A stretch of DNA of 64,000 bases from Atherinomorus stipes (lineage: Eukaryota; Chordata; Actinopteri; Atheriniformes; Atherinidae): positions 568,501 to 632,500 of the forward strand of contig JALJCO010000054.1 in NCBI GenBank assembly GCA_023101725.1, given 5' to 3'. The notes under the pieces are model-generated. The model saw only the letters and a list, made by a program, of their open reading frames with translations. It was not told the DNA's origin and ran no database searches. Below are positions 24,894 through 37,386 of this stretch, in pieces. Numbering within the stretch: position 1 is the stretch's first letter; every line of letters begins with the position of its first letter. A program made the position numbers and the translations under genes.

Positions 24894-26859
24894 TACTGTC
24901 TGGAAGGACCATTTTACTCAGTTTAACAAAAAGTGTTTCTAGACAGGATTACCAACTCTGGCTGTAATACATACGATAACCTGAGGGTATGTACTATGTT
25001 ATATGGCTGTCATAAACAGGGTAACCAGAAACAAAGATTCTAGGAAGAAGGCAAAAGCTGAGTTATTGTGGCCACATGTAAGAGAGCGAATTAGTTTTGG
25101 TTGGGTACGTAACTACTTGTTCACATCAGCGACTGACCACAGTTATGCTCCAGAAACAGAAACAGGTGACTGTTTATGTTGTCACTCTTATAATGTTTAT
25201 GTTGTTTCATCTAAGTTTATTCATTAAATGTAGTTCTATTTGTCATAAGCTTATTGGCTTCAAAATAATCCCAGAAACCTTTAATTTACAATAATAAGAT
25301 TATATTTTTATAATAACTGATTGAAGAAATTTCATTCATCAGTTTCTGTGAAATTTTTCGAATGGAAAACTTGAAATGCACAAGAAATAAGTGAGTTGAA
25401 CTGAAGTTTCCTTCATCTCAGCTCAACTCCAGGTATTATTATTTCCAATCCTGAAGCGTAAAACATTTTGTCTGATATCACTCCTTGAAAACACTGAAAA
25501 AATACATATCAGTTGAAAAAAAAAAGAGAGATAGAAGGCTTCAGTCTGCCAACTTGGACGAGAGGGTTGACTGATTTCACAGTGTGTGTGTGACTCTGGG
25601 TGACGGTTTGTTGTTTTGTTGTGTGTATGTGTGTAACCATTGAAGATGTTATACACATCTATAAACATCTATGTTCTGTCAGGCATCCATGTTTGATGTA
25701 AAGCACACCAGACTTCATGAACTGTAATTTTTCTCTTCTTTGTGGATCTTCTTTTTTTAAATTCCCATGGAGAAGATGATGGGTTCGAACTTACATGTCA
25801 GTGCAAATGCTAAGTGGCTGTGCATGCAGAGTCTGTCCTTTTAGACAGGTAATAAATTTGAAGAGCAGGCTTTGTTGAATCACTGATTTGGATAATCTCT
25901 TCAGCTTTCTTTTGTAGTAACAAGCAAAGTGTCTCTGACAGTGCTTACTAATGCCAAGAAATTGAAGATATATGGAACAAGACTGCAGTAAAAGTGTACA
26001 TGAAATTCACATGCCGACAAACACACAGAAACAGCCATGTGCAAACAAGTGCACATGCAGACTTTCCAAATATAAAAATGTAAGTAAATATGTTTTCTCT
26101 GCAGAACAAAATAGATATATTTTTTTTTCTGTCAATAACAAAATAAAAGAGACTTCTGTCACATAATTAACTGCATGCATAGATCTGGAAACACATCAAA
26201 GAAAAAAAGGATTATTTTTTGTTTTAATTCACCCACACTGCAAACCCATTTAATTGAAAACTGCAGTAAGGCAGGCCAGTAAGTTCAAAATGGATTCACT
26301 GGATTACCTGGTATGACTGCTGGACTTATATGATGTATGGATTTGGCATTAAAAAAAAAAAAATGTCAACAAAACACCAAAGGTCTAGAAATGATTGGTG
26401 AGTAAAGATTCAACCTCTTGATTTTCTTAAATTGCACAATTTTTAACTATTATCCTTTTGTTTGTACCATGTGAGATTATCATTCTTTAGCAATACCTGC
26501 AACGATAGGGTGTGAGTCATCAAGGTGCTACACTTAACTCAGTCACTTGGGTTTGGATCATCATGCAATTAAGATCATTTTCCTTCACACACGTTTGCCA
26601 ATATCTCCACCCATTGCTTCACTACAGTATGTCAGGCATGCACTCCTCTGTATGTGTGTAAGCAAGAGAGACAGAACCTCTGCAAACACTGGGAGAAAAC
26701 CACAACTAGGTTTCATCTAAACAGGCATTTATAGAAACAGTAGGGCACAGAGGACAGTGTATCTTAGAGCAGACAGGGAGTTACAGAGTTACTCCGTGGC
26801 AGGAAGGACTGAGGAGACAGCTTAAGAGCCAGACAGACAACACAGTGCACGCAGCTCAC
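24894..26859. other. Unique sequence, no gene seen
   Basis: AT-rich sequence with short CA/GT runs around 25580-25640. If the putative exon at 26860-26944 is real, this would be the start of its downstream intron on the minus strand. Confidence 0.4.
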
Positions 26860-26944
26860 CGGCAGCACTCAGTCCTTCAGGGTTGGCGCTGAGCTCCTTC
26901 ATGTCAACCACGCAGTGTCCCAAGTGCTGGATGCCGTCCTCCAT
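26860..26944 (-). CDS. Putative first coding exon, unrecognised gene (partial)
   Basis: On the minus strand ATG at 26944 opens 28 codons (beginning MEDGIQHLGH, ending EGLSAA) and reaches a good splice donor, CCG/GTGAGC, at 26860. Upstream (27000-27290) the sequence is purine-rich and more GC-rich than its surroundings, as for a 5' UTR or promoter region. The frame stays open upstream through a glycine-rich stretch to about 27004 but has no earlier ATG. I do not recognise the peptide and no matching downstream exon was found in the window. It may be a chance frame. Confidence 0.3.
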
Positions 26945-28955
26945 CTGTCCAGTTTGCCCCTCACTTCTCCCCCCTGCACCTCCACCTCCTCCACGAAACA
27001 CCACAGTCCAGTCCAGCTTCCCGGCTTACACGCAGCCTGCCAGGCAGAAAGGCTGTCACAAAGATAGCAATCCGCTCGCCTCGCTTTCTCGCTGCCTCAC
27101 AGCGCGCTCTCTGTCAGCATTAAAGATGCCTTTTGGAAACTAATACGGAAGAAAGGGACCAGCGAGGGACCTGGAGCAGCAGCAGGAGGGGAGGGAGAGG
27201 GAGGTGAGCAGGAGAGAGAAGGAAGGGAGGAGTGATGAGGGAGTGAGGCTCAGAATGAAAGAGAAAGCAGGACAGAATTGATGTTATGTGCGATACACAG
27301 CCCTATCCATCAATCTTAGGCTGACAGTGGGGCACCTAGAGCAATGCACAGCGCATCACAGTCAGAAAGACACAACTCTGCCCCCTCTCTCCTTCCTTTT
27401 TTCTTCTCACTGTGCAGCCGTTGCTGCATCCAGACATGGCAGCAGGGGTCCCTCTGATTTCTGACATCCATCTATTTCCCCTTCTTCAACCTGCTCTCAC
27501 CACTTCACAACCTTTTCCCTGTTCAAGCAGCAAAACAATTAACAAGCATCCAACTGCTGAGCTGCATGCAGTGAAACAGCATCAGGCAGCATGTGATTTT
27601 GGAAGTTGCATGGTAGATGAATGTTAAAGAAGATTTGCAGTGTACTGTAGTCTAAGAAAGCAACTGAGTAAAACAAAACTACAACACCACCAGTGTCACA
27701 TCAACAGGTTAAATATAGAAACAGAGCGCTGCATCTCCTTCACAATGTATAGAATATATGTCTTAATCAGCAGCCATTTCTAAAGATCAGAGGAGTAATG
27801 CAGCTTCCTTCCTCTCATCTTTTGCCTCTGTTTGTTGCCCTGACTTTGTCTCCACCCACTCCCATTCATAATAAGAAGGTTACTGCTAGTTATTTGGCCA
27901 CATAGGCTGCCATGCTACAGTACAACTAAAAATCAATGTTTATTTATGTTCTGCTGAACCGAGAGGCTGTGAGATCTCTAGTAAAGCTCAGTGAAGCTAC
28001 AGTAAAAGCAGCAGCCAACTCCTCAGGGAGCATAAACCAAATAATGCATTATAGGTACCAAGATATAGCATCCTTGTGAAATGTACACAGCAAAATCAGC
28101 AATAAAGTTTATCAATAAATTGTAGGAATAGTGGCTTATAATTTGTTAGAGATCAAGTTTGTATAACAATCTTCTATGCTATTGGCAAATATTTAAACTT
28201 TTTCCCATTTTCTTTGGTTACAAGCTATGAAGAAACTACAAAAAAGAAAAAGAACATATATAAATCATTTGCAAATTTAAGATTACATCCATTTAAGAGG
28301 TAGAGACTTGGGTAAATGCACAAATAAGTTGAATCTCCTGTCTTATCTTATCTTATCTTATCTTATAGCTGACCATGTGTCATAGCATTCTGGTAGGACA
28401 CTAAAACTGATAGTTCTTCGATTGTTTTTAGCTAGACCAATCAAAGCTACCTTGAACACTGAGCCTAGAAACGGTGCAGTTACAAAGTGGTGTGAAAGGC
28501 TGATTCTTATGATGAAACAGATGAGCAGCATTCAAGAAGAGCCTACAACTAACAGACAAGTTTCATTTAATTTCTGTTTTACTTCCGCAGTCAATCAATT
28601 TCTGCCAAGCGCTTCCGGTCGATAATATCTGCATTCATTTACACTGAATAGTGATGTCTCTAAAATGGTAACATTCTCATTTATTTCACGTTTTATTACT
28701 TCCTCACCTGCTACGACACTGAACTGGTAGGATAATATGATGAGATGACCTGATGTTACAACTAGCAATATATTTTTGTACTTTGTTGAGTCCTATGGTG
28801 ATAAACAGGAACGCCATAGACTTACATGGTGACGCAGTCGGCTGTGTGTTGATAGCGACTCACACACGGTAGTTTAGTGTCCACGAAGACAAATGTTCAA
28901 CACCGAGCCAGTGTCTGGATGATTCCTGTCAGAAGGCTTGAGTGGTGGTTATGGT

Positions 28956-28989
<34 letters not shown>

Positions 28990-30685
28990 GATTAAGGAAA
29001 ATGGAGAGTTTGAGACAGCGGGCTGCATCCGGTGGTCGGTCACGTAGCTGCGTGGCTGCCGTCCTAAAGTGAGTTCGCTCAGTTTCCTAGGTTCATATTT
29101 AATTGGTTTCACAAGCTGCTGCAGCAACATACAGCACAAAATGTCCAAGACCGCTTTTTGGGTTTAACAATATCCACTTTTCAGTCATCGAGTTCGAGTT
29201 CGGGAGCTCTTCCTATGTGTGTTGTTGATTTGCGTATATCCTGTAACCGTGGTAACCGGAAGCCCTTGGCAAAAACAAACAGACATAGCGGCTCCCATAG
29301 TTTCGGCTGTGAAACTTGTCTATAGGAGGTATGAGGTTATATATATAGGAGGTTCTACCAGATGTGAGTAAGAGTGTGATAGTTTCCTGTGCCATGTATC
29401 TCATGTCTTACATAGTGAAAACAATCCTATCTGAGAAAGGTGACATTTTTCTTCCAGATGTTTCTTTTCATTAAAAGTACTGGAAATATTTGTTACTGCA
29501 GAACGCAAAACTTAAAGATTGGCATTGTATTCACAGATAATTGCACAGATAGTAATGAAATTTTAAAAAGTAATAAAAGTAATAAAAAAAACACTGAAGG
29601 CTGCTGGACTTTAAAATATCAACGTTTTATCAACCTTTCATTATTTGCTGTCCATGCACTTAAAGTGGATTTGTGGACCTCTCATAGATTTGTACAAAGT
29701 CTCTTGGAAGAGTTCCTCTAGCCAGAGTAAACTATATCTTTCACTGAACTCCCAGAAAATGAAACAAAATGAGTGTAAATGAACACAGACAAATTGATAA
29801 AGAAGTCTAATCTGGATTTGTTGCTGAAGGGTGCTTTATTTGGATATTCCCACAGCTCTAGGGTATTTTAAGAGAGCACATTCATTTATATAATGGTAAT
29901 CAGCAATCTTAAGCACAAAATGTCAACAAATGGATATAAGAAAGTAGCAGGTGGAAATTATACTTTCACAGATTATGATTAGCGTCCTTTTCAAGATGAC
30001 CTACTGTATCAATGAAAAGATGGGCATGATTAAAAAAAAATGGCCATCCAACAAATGAACATCTGGGGTTCAATCAAGCTGGGAAATGGGGCTTTGTGTT
30101 TTTCAGACTAGCAACAACAATGTGGTTCACAAGATCAGTTCAACTCCAGAGGCCCTGCTGCTCAACGTGCTTGTTGTTTAGGACCAATGAGGATGCAAAG
30201 AAATGGGAAGACTTTAATAAATCTTAACTGTTTCACGAAAGCTACATAAAAAGTATAAAAAGCCAACCTGTTGCAAAAATGTTGTCATTACATGAACTGA
30301 GAATTCATGCAACTGAGAATTTTTGGTTCATTTTTATCCTAATTGACTGGTTTTGTTACAGTGCTGGTGACAACCAAAAATCACTGCTACCCTTTAGAAA
30401 GACATCAAACAGCAAAGACAGACAGACACACACATACCTGCACATAATCTTGTCTACCTATAGATGTATCTGTGATTTATCACATTGTTGTGCGCAAAAT
30501 TCAATAATAATTCAAAACGTAGTGTATTACAAACGTTTATATGAAAGAAGCATCTATATGAAAATATTACTAGGACTGAGTTTAAAGACGCTTTAAAAAA
30601 GCTGTGCTCCTTTATACAGCAGCCGTTCAAACATGTTTGTAAATGTGAACTTAAAGATTCATGTATTAAAATCAATTATCATACA
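26945..30685. other. Unique sequence with microsatellites, no gene seen
   Basis: Holds a GA/GGAG-rich block (27165-27240), a (TCTTA)5 repeat (28341-28366) and a T run of about 28 (28961-28988). No domain-bearing frame or RNA gene is recognised. The purine-rich block could belong to the promoter of the putative exon at 26860-26944. Confidence 0.45.
28341..28366. repeat. (TCTTA)5 microsatellite
   Basis: Five tandem pentamer units without interruption. Confidence 0.9.
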
Positions 30686-31070
30686 GCTCTTTAGAATGCT
30701 GTTGAATGCTCCGTTGACTTGAATGAGTTTTCCCAACGTTCCAGCGGTCATTATTTTAGTATAATGACCGCTGTAACAATATAATGACCGCTGTCAATGG
30801 CAACGGATCTTTTTTTCCCTCTTTTTAACCTGTGGTCTTACAGTGATCATAATATCCCTCCGCATCGCAAGTAGTCCGGTCACTAAACGGCAAAAAAAAC
30901 CAGCAAGCGAGCACTTAGCGACACCCCGTGACCAAAAATGGATGATTTCCCAATTAATTTGAACGTCTTCAGTGAGTGTGGAGATTTTGAGCACTAGGTC
31001 CAGGCTGAGTTTAAAGATTCACCCTCTCCAAAACGAAAAAGACAAAAAGAAGACCAGTGGTAACATGCAT

Positions 31071-31396
31071 ACAGCTAACAGCAGAGAAGGAAATGCCCAG
31101 TTCAACCACAGAAATAGCCAGTGCTAGGCCAAATTCCAGCCGCCATGGCTCAACTAACAAATGTTGCTAAGTAACAAGTGCCCTGACTGTGGGGAACTAT
31201 TTTATTCTTAGCGTAAAACATCAGAACAGCAGAGGAGGAAATGTCCAGTTCAACATACAGGAATTTGTACTAGCCAAAGGTGCTAGCACAAATTCCAGCC
31301 ACTGTCACTCAACTAACAAACATTGCTAAGCAACAAGTTCTCCGACCTGGCCTTGACTGTGGGGAACTATTTTAATCTGAGCATAAAACATCATAA
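31071..31396. repeat. Two diverged tandem units of about 150-175 bp
   Basis: Shared landmarks in the same order are AGCAGAG(A)AGGAAATG, CCAGTTCAAC, AAATTCCAGCC, CTCAACTAACAAA, TTGCTAAG, GACTGTGGGGAACTATTTTA and GTAAAACATCA/CATAAAACATCA. Unit 2 carries extra bases around CTAGCACAAATT and CTCCGACCTGG. Confidence 0.8.
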
Positions 31397-31470
31397 AGTT
31401 ATTTGACCCTCGCAAAAAATAGAAGACTTTAATTTGAATTTTATTTTTTGCAAGTAGTCGCATAATAAGC

Positions 31471-31577
31471 GGGATATGGAACGCAGGTCATGATCGGGAA
31501 ATACAGACCCCTCCGCGAAGCATTCACCCTGTCAGTCAGTATTTCCCGATAATGACCTGCGTTCCATACATTATCCC
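31471..31577. repeat. Long imperfect hairpin
   Basis: GGGATATGGAACGCAGGTCA and the following TGATCGGGAAATAC pair with GTATTTCCCGATAATGACC and TGCGTTCCATA...TATCCC. Arms are about 35-39 bp with one or two mismatches and a small bulge, around a 33-nt loop. It is the most stable-looking short fold in this region. Confidence 0.8.
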
Positions 31578-31590
31578 TTACATATGTTAC

Positions 31591-32429
31591 AAAGATTTGC
31601 CAAAGCTTCATGATTTGTTTGTTTGTTTTTCTTTTAACTTGTCCTGTCCAGCATCATAGCAAGCAGAATGATGCTGCATTTTCTGTTTAATAGGTTTGCT
31701 TTGTCATGAGGAGCTTTATGAATAAAAGGCTCCTTGATAGTCTGAATTTAAATTGCTTTTTTAATTACTTTATTATTTGATATTATCTTTTTAAATTCTT
31801 GTTGACTGCATTTTACATAATAGTACTGGACCTGACAAGAGAAGGAAGGAGATTAAGAAAAGGAAGTATAAAAGTGAACAAAATTACCATATCCCACGTG
31901 CCTTACAACTGTCGCAAAATTAAACAGTCTCGATTTGTGTTTTGGAATCATGTTTGCAGATCACTTTGACCAGCTGATTTAAAGTAATGGAGCCATAAAG
32001 CAAAGCCCTCCAGGTTACATGAGCCAATGAGAGACGGATCTGCTCCTGCAAAGTTACAATATCTGGTTTTTGAGGATGGCAGCCCCTCAGAGAACCGACA
32101 CATGCATCATATGCTGACCCCATAAATCAACCGCTGTATATTACTTACATATATAAAAATCAAATTATAATATAGTATAATATTTGGCTAATATTTGGGT
32201 CTTACTTAATTTATTTCACACAAATTTTGCAGTTAAATATAACTATATTTTTCACAGAAGTAAAGTAAAATGATTTAACTGCAAACATTCTCGGATGCGT
32301 CAACTCAAATTTAATGAGTTTGATCGGCATATTTACATATTTCCCATCATGCATTGCAGTACCTTCTGTTCCTCAGTGCACCATGAGTTAAATGTCCATA
32401 TAATCCCATTACTCTCTTCCAGTCTATGG
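31591..32429. other. AT-rich spacer, no gene seen
   Basis: No terminal repeats or coding frame recognised. Confidence 0.5.
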
Positions 32430-32600
32430 CCACTTTTCCACTAAGCCAATTTGAGAGCTGGTATGGAGCCGGAGCCTGAGAAAAACCCCCAAGCACCGGC
32501 TACCGGCTCCCAAAGCTAGTTTGGGACTCGGCACCACTTCATTGCTGGGCCAGAGTGAAGCACCGAATCACGTAGCTTGCATCGGGGTTACAGCCAATGG
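32430..32600. repeat. MITE fragment, 'CCACTTTTCCACTA' type
   Basis: The start GGCCACTTTTCCACTAAG, followed by GGCTACCGGCTCCC, is the style of fish Harbinger/hAT MITEs that mimic 'ccacttttccactag'. No partner end was found, so the copy is truncated or diverged. Confidence 0.35.
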
Positions 32601-32698
32601 AGCAATGGATTAAAAAATAAACTAAACTGGTCCAAGGAGGAGACCCGGTGTTTCAGACTCAGAGGCCCACATAAAAATAGATATCATCCACTATTTGG

Positions 32699-33210
32699 TA
32701 GGGCTGGGCGATAATGGCCAAAAGTAAATATCACAATATATTGAGCAGTTCACCTTGGTAACGATAAATGGACGATAACCCTACCTATAAACCGGCCACA
32801 ACAGCCAAAAACTACCTTTATTTTCATTTCATTAAAACAGATATTCTGCCTTAACTGGAACTTCACATGACTTCTTGTTTGGCAGATACATTGACAGGTT
32901 CCTCAATAAACATCCAGTAGATGTTTTGGGCATATGAGAAGTACTTGAAACTGAAATAAAAACATACAAGTATACAAATTAATGAATGAATTATTAATTA
33001 TTAAATTGATTAACTCAAATGAGTTAGATTCTTATTTACATATGAGCAAATATCAATGTGTCCATTAAAACCAGTGCTGAGTCTCCCATAAAATGCACAC
33101 ACGACCACCGATTAGCATGAATGCTAACTTAACATTGGAAAACCCATAGACAGGCTAACACAATTAGCATCAGCATCAGCATTAGCGTTGTCAAAACGTT
33201 TAACACAAAC
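32699..33210 (+). mobile_element. hAT-type end fragment (TAGGGCTGGGCGATA)
   Basis: TAGGGCTGGGCGATAATGGC followed by ATATCACAATATATTG is a widespread teleost hAT terminus. No matching inverted end (ATCGCCCAGCCCTA) occurs downstream within a few kilobases, so this is a 5' fragment. The right limit given is only approximate. Confidence 0.5.
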
Positions 33211-35284
33211 AACGTTCCTTCAAATGTTTATCACTTTACACTGACATAAAATAAACATCGCTGGTGTAGTGATCTCAAGCTCAAAGGTCTCAGCAAAAGG
33301 ATACACATCAACATGACTAAATATGCTTTGGAACGCTGATTGATCAATAAATGCCTCAGCTGCAGTTAAAGCAGATCTTCCAAGGAGTTCTCTTCTCAGA
33401 GAAGGACATTCTCTGACCAATCACTAATTTACGGTCCTGAGGGCAACTCAGGATACCACATCTGCATGATACTCAAGTTAATCCCGATCAGAACAGAACT
33501 TGGATTTTGGTAAAACAAACAAAAGGCCAATTGTTGAACTTTGAACCGATCTTCCAATCTTGAAGATACCAGCAATCCTCCTTTGACCTGCTATAAACTG
33601 GTTCCCTTATAGCCAATTTTGTTATGTGTTCTTAAACATTCAAGAACTGTTTTATATTATTTGGAAAGTAAGTTCATGTTAATCTCATGATGAAGACTTT
33701 TCTTCTGATATGCAACATGACATACTTTGGTGATTAGAAACTAGATGTTACTTCCCCAAATTCACATCACACGCATTCCAGGATTTGCTGCATAAAGGTG
33801 AAGAAAGAGATACTTTACCCAACTGCTGAAATCCACTTTTATGTTAGAAATGGACTTCCTCATAACAAATGATGTTTAACACGTGTATTTTCTTTACAGG
33901 AATCTAAAACCATCAAGATTAATTCTGTTTTATCTATTTAGTTTTATCTGTTTTATCAATGTCTTCCTTAATTCGTCTACTTTATATCTTTGTTTTATTT
34001 CATCTCAATTGTGTTCATTCTATTTCATCATGTTTGAATAATTGATCCATTTTTACACATGCCTCACTTAGAATTTGCAGATGTTTTTAAACATGAAGCT
34101 TAACGGATAGTGAAATAATCATCCAAGATGTGTCTTACTATTGGATGAACCCTGACTCTGTCAGCTTCCCATTGGCTGACAAGCTGCAAGCCACATTCCA
34201 CTGCCAAGGCAGAGCGCGAAGCTCTGAACTGAGAGAAGCAGAAGAGAGAGTGCGAAGGAGAACACAAGAATGTGAACACAAATCTGAACACGCAAAAGAA
34301 CGAACAAAACAGAATCAACGGAGAGCAAACTTGGAACAATGGGAAAAGAATGAGAAGAAACCTGCTCTGAACTCAGCAGATTTCAGAATCATGGATCACT
34401 CAGGGAGGAGTGATGGAGAGAAGAAGATGACTTTAACCTTTATGTAAACCAGTTACATATTTTTGTACCTTTTTCAGCAAAAGCTATTTTTGATTTCTGA
34501 ATCACTCCCGTGATTATCTGCCAGTATTTTTACTATCAACCATCCCGTGACATCAGTCCTGAAGCTGCACGTCTCTGGGGAGACAAATGAGAGAGAGAAA
34601 GAGAGAGAGGACGAACTAGAACCACCGCTGAGCCGACAGCCCGCAGAGAGCCGGACGAACTTCCAGGAGATCAGGAAGATTTTTGGGGGCCATCCACCCG
34701 ACAGTCTTCCAGAGGATTGAGGAACAGTCCAGCAGAACCAGGGCGGGAGTCAATCATCTCAGTCAGACAGACCCTCTGAGGAGAATCCCTCTCATTTGCT
34801 ATGAAATATGATCTGATGTCACAAGAAGTTGGTGATAGTGAATTAATCCAGGCCTACGGTTAACCAGACCCAATTTAACTTTGTTTAGTTGGATTAAGAA
34901 ATCCTTCCTTCTTTTTCTTTGAACATTTATTAATTAACTGAGGTTTAATTAATTTATGTTTCATCTTCATACCATCTCACATTTCTTTCACAAGATAACT
35001 TTTGGTTGATCATCATGCTCACATATTTCTTGTATATATTTTGTACATACATTATCTCATGTAATTTGTAGACTAGTTAATAAATACTCTGTATTATCTT
35101 AACTAGTTGTTGTTTGTGGTTTTTCTGATGTATCATAAAAGGTCAATTCAAGCGAGAACTCATGAAAGCGTCCTGAGACTGATCACTTCATTAAATCAAT
35201 CTAAGAATTGATTTCAGACTTTAATGGTTTTCCTTGCTTCCATTACATATCAAATAAGTAAGGTGGTGCTTTGAGGCTATGTTA
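33211..35284. other. Unclassified region, possibly an old LTR-type repeat
   Basis: Between 34560 and 35110 there is a purine-rich GAGAGAGA patch, an AATAAA signal (about 35081) and TG/CA-rich edges, a little like a solo LTR. I could not define TG...CA ends or a target duplication. The 105-codon frame at 34130-34447 is charged and low-complexity without a recognised domain. No gene is called. Confidence 0.3.
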
Positions 35285-35317
35285 GTATTAATATTAATAT
35301 TAATATTAATATTAATG
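35285..35317. repeat. (ATTAAT)n hexamer microsatellite
   Basis: About five tandem TATTAA/ATTAAT units; frames over it read Ile/Leu or Asn/Ile repeats. Confidence 0.9.
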
Positions 35318-36708
35318 TCATACATGGTGACGCTACACTGGTCATTTACAGACATATGTTGCACAGAAAACATGCAAAAGATGATGAAAAACACAAAGCT
35401 CCAGTGCAGGAATAGGCTCATTCGGACTAACTGCGTCTGTCTACCGTCTGACTTGATGGTCAGACGAGAGCTGCACAAGTCGTCGGGAGTAGAGCATAGA
35501 AGCAGCGCATCTCACTTGGACAAGTTTGCCAACGTGAAGACTGCAATAATGGAGGATCTTGCGGCATTTGCCTTTATTTAGTTCAAAGTTACTGAATACT
35601 GTACAGATGTGATCAAGTCTAATTTCAGAGTATTGAGACAGTATGTTGTTGACGCCAATTACATGAACTTGTACTGAACTGTAGACAGAATGTTATTTAC
35701 CTGTTCAGGTGCAATATGAAGGACAACAATTTGGTAAATGGCTAAGCTCAAATATAAACTGTAATGCTTTGCCCTGTCAGGAATTTAAAACAGATACAAG
35801 AAATGGAAACTTTTTTATTTATTTATTCATTTTAGATGGGGTAGAAATAAATATCATTACAATAAATACTGTCCCAGGAGTTGGTTAATTCACATCTACA
35901 CTGTAGGTTCTAACTTCATTTTTTAAAATCCTTATTCCTTCTTACTGTTAAATGTCTTGAGGGTCTGAAAGGCACCTATAAATGCAACCTATTCTTATTC
36001 TTATTGTTGTTGTTATATTATTATTATTATTATTATTAGGGTTTGAGTGATCATGGATAACATGAGGGGGGAGTACAAAGGGAGTATGTATGGATATACA
36101 CCAATGAGTCCAACAAATCCAAATTATGAAGAGGATTTGTAAAGGTTTTGGTATAACCTCCAGTTCAGCTTTATATTTATCTGAGTAGAATAACTTGTGG
36201 CTGCAACACATTTGTGTTACTCTGTTGCAGCAGTCAGATATCAGCCTGTTCAAGTTTTGTGAACATCAGCCGATTGCAATATGAAATACCGGCTGTTTGA
36301 AATAATTTTGTAGCCTATTGAAAACAGTTAAATGGATTCATTAGTGGGGGCATCACAGGGAAGTCCTGTCAGAAAATCGGAGCTTACGTCAATGAGAGGT
36401 GAAACCAATCAGGATCGGGTTCTGGCGGCAGTGGAGGCTGGCTCCTCTTTAGTGGAAATAAAGCCTATTTGCCATCTAAAGTTCAAGCATGGGTAGTGCA
36501 CACTTTACTCTAAGCAATAACAAGTGAGCTTTCCTACAACTACGGCTTGAAAGAACTCGCCTTTATCAATAAGATAGATCCTCTCTTCATGACCTGATTT
36601 GATTGGGTCTTTCCCATACCTTTATCCCTATTTAGTTTGATCTCATTGAGTCAACTGAACATATAAAATGTCTAATAAAGCAGTATAAGTTATTTAGATA
36701 GGCCTATA
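35318..36708. other. Unique sequence with a SINE/LINE-type tail
   Basis: At 35940-36039 GTCTTGAGGGTCTGAAAGGC, TATAAATGCAACC and a TTATTATT run form a plus-strand retroposon 3' tail like that at 1-130. A body could not be traced upstream. No gene is seen. Confidence 0.45.
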
Positions 36709-36712
36709 TTAA

Positions 36713-37382
36713 AGGTTGACTATGGAACATTTTTATTAAAAGCTATATTTAAAAAATAGTAATACCTCCACAGGTCGTTTGGGGGGGGGGGGTACAGAAT
36801 GAAAGTACAACATTTCCTAGAAAAATTATATTTAGCCTAAAAATAATTATAAAATCAATATTAAAGGGTTCGATAATGGCATTATATTTACGTCTATAAG
36901 CAATTTACACGCCGCCATTGCGGGTTGCCAAATACGATCTCGGTGTGGCAAGAATATTTTGGGCACAGTTAGGCTGATACAGGGAAACGGGGGAGACAGC
37001 GAGTGAAGCTGCTGCTTTAGAGCCCTGGAGATATTGTTATCTGTTTCTGAGGAGGAGTGACCTGAGAAGAGCAAAACCTGGAGTAAATTTAGGTGAAGAC
37101 TACACTAAATGGACCCACATACACATTTTCCACGGCGTCAAAACACGGAAATGGCGACTTTCCTCCTGGATCGGAAAGCTAAATTGCTTGCTAACATGGC
37201 TAACATTAGCTGTCAGTTATAAACTCCTCTGCATTACTTGTTGGACATGCTGCAGACTGTTGGTCACTTGTGTATCGGCAGTGAGCCTGGCACCCAAACG
37301 GCTGGAGTTGTTTTTCTGCCGTTGCAACCACAACCTAGACACACGTGATGTTGCTGTTCTGTCCGTATTCCATATTCAACCT
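36713..37382 (-). mobile_element. TTAA-flanked T2/Kolobok-like MITE, family B copy 2
   Basis: It starts AGGTTGACTATGG after TTAA (36709-36712) and ends CATATTCAACCT before TTAA (37383-37386). It is the reverse-complement counterpart of 22212-22886 along its whole length, with scattered substitutions and a 12-base G run (36781-36792) where the other copy has CCCCC. Intact TTAA duplication on both copies shows two independent insertions rather than a segmental duplication. Confidence 0.8.
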
Positions 37383-37386
37383 TTAA

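Larger units (their letters stand above)
30686..31590. repeat. Hairpin-ended composite dispersed repeat
   Basis: The left part has a perfect 12-bp-arm hairpin AGCGGTCATTAT/ATAATGACCGCT (30743-30772), followed by another ATAATGACCGCTGT. The middle holds two diverged tandem units (31071-31221, 31222-31396). The right part has a long hairpin (31471-31505 with 31539-31577). GTCATTAT-type arms with 'ATTTCCCGATAATGACC' are common in fish repeats, but I cannot name the family or be sure that these parts are one element. Confidence 0.5.

Noticed and set aside
34560..35260. Solo LTR of a retrovirus-like element
   Set aside because: AATAAA and a purine-rich patch are present, but no TG...CA ends, no target duplication and no second copy.
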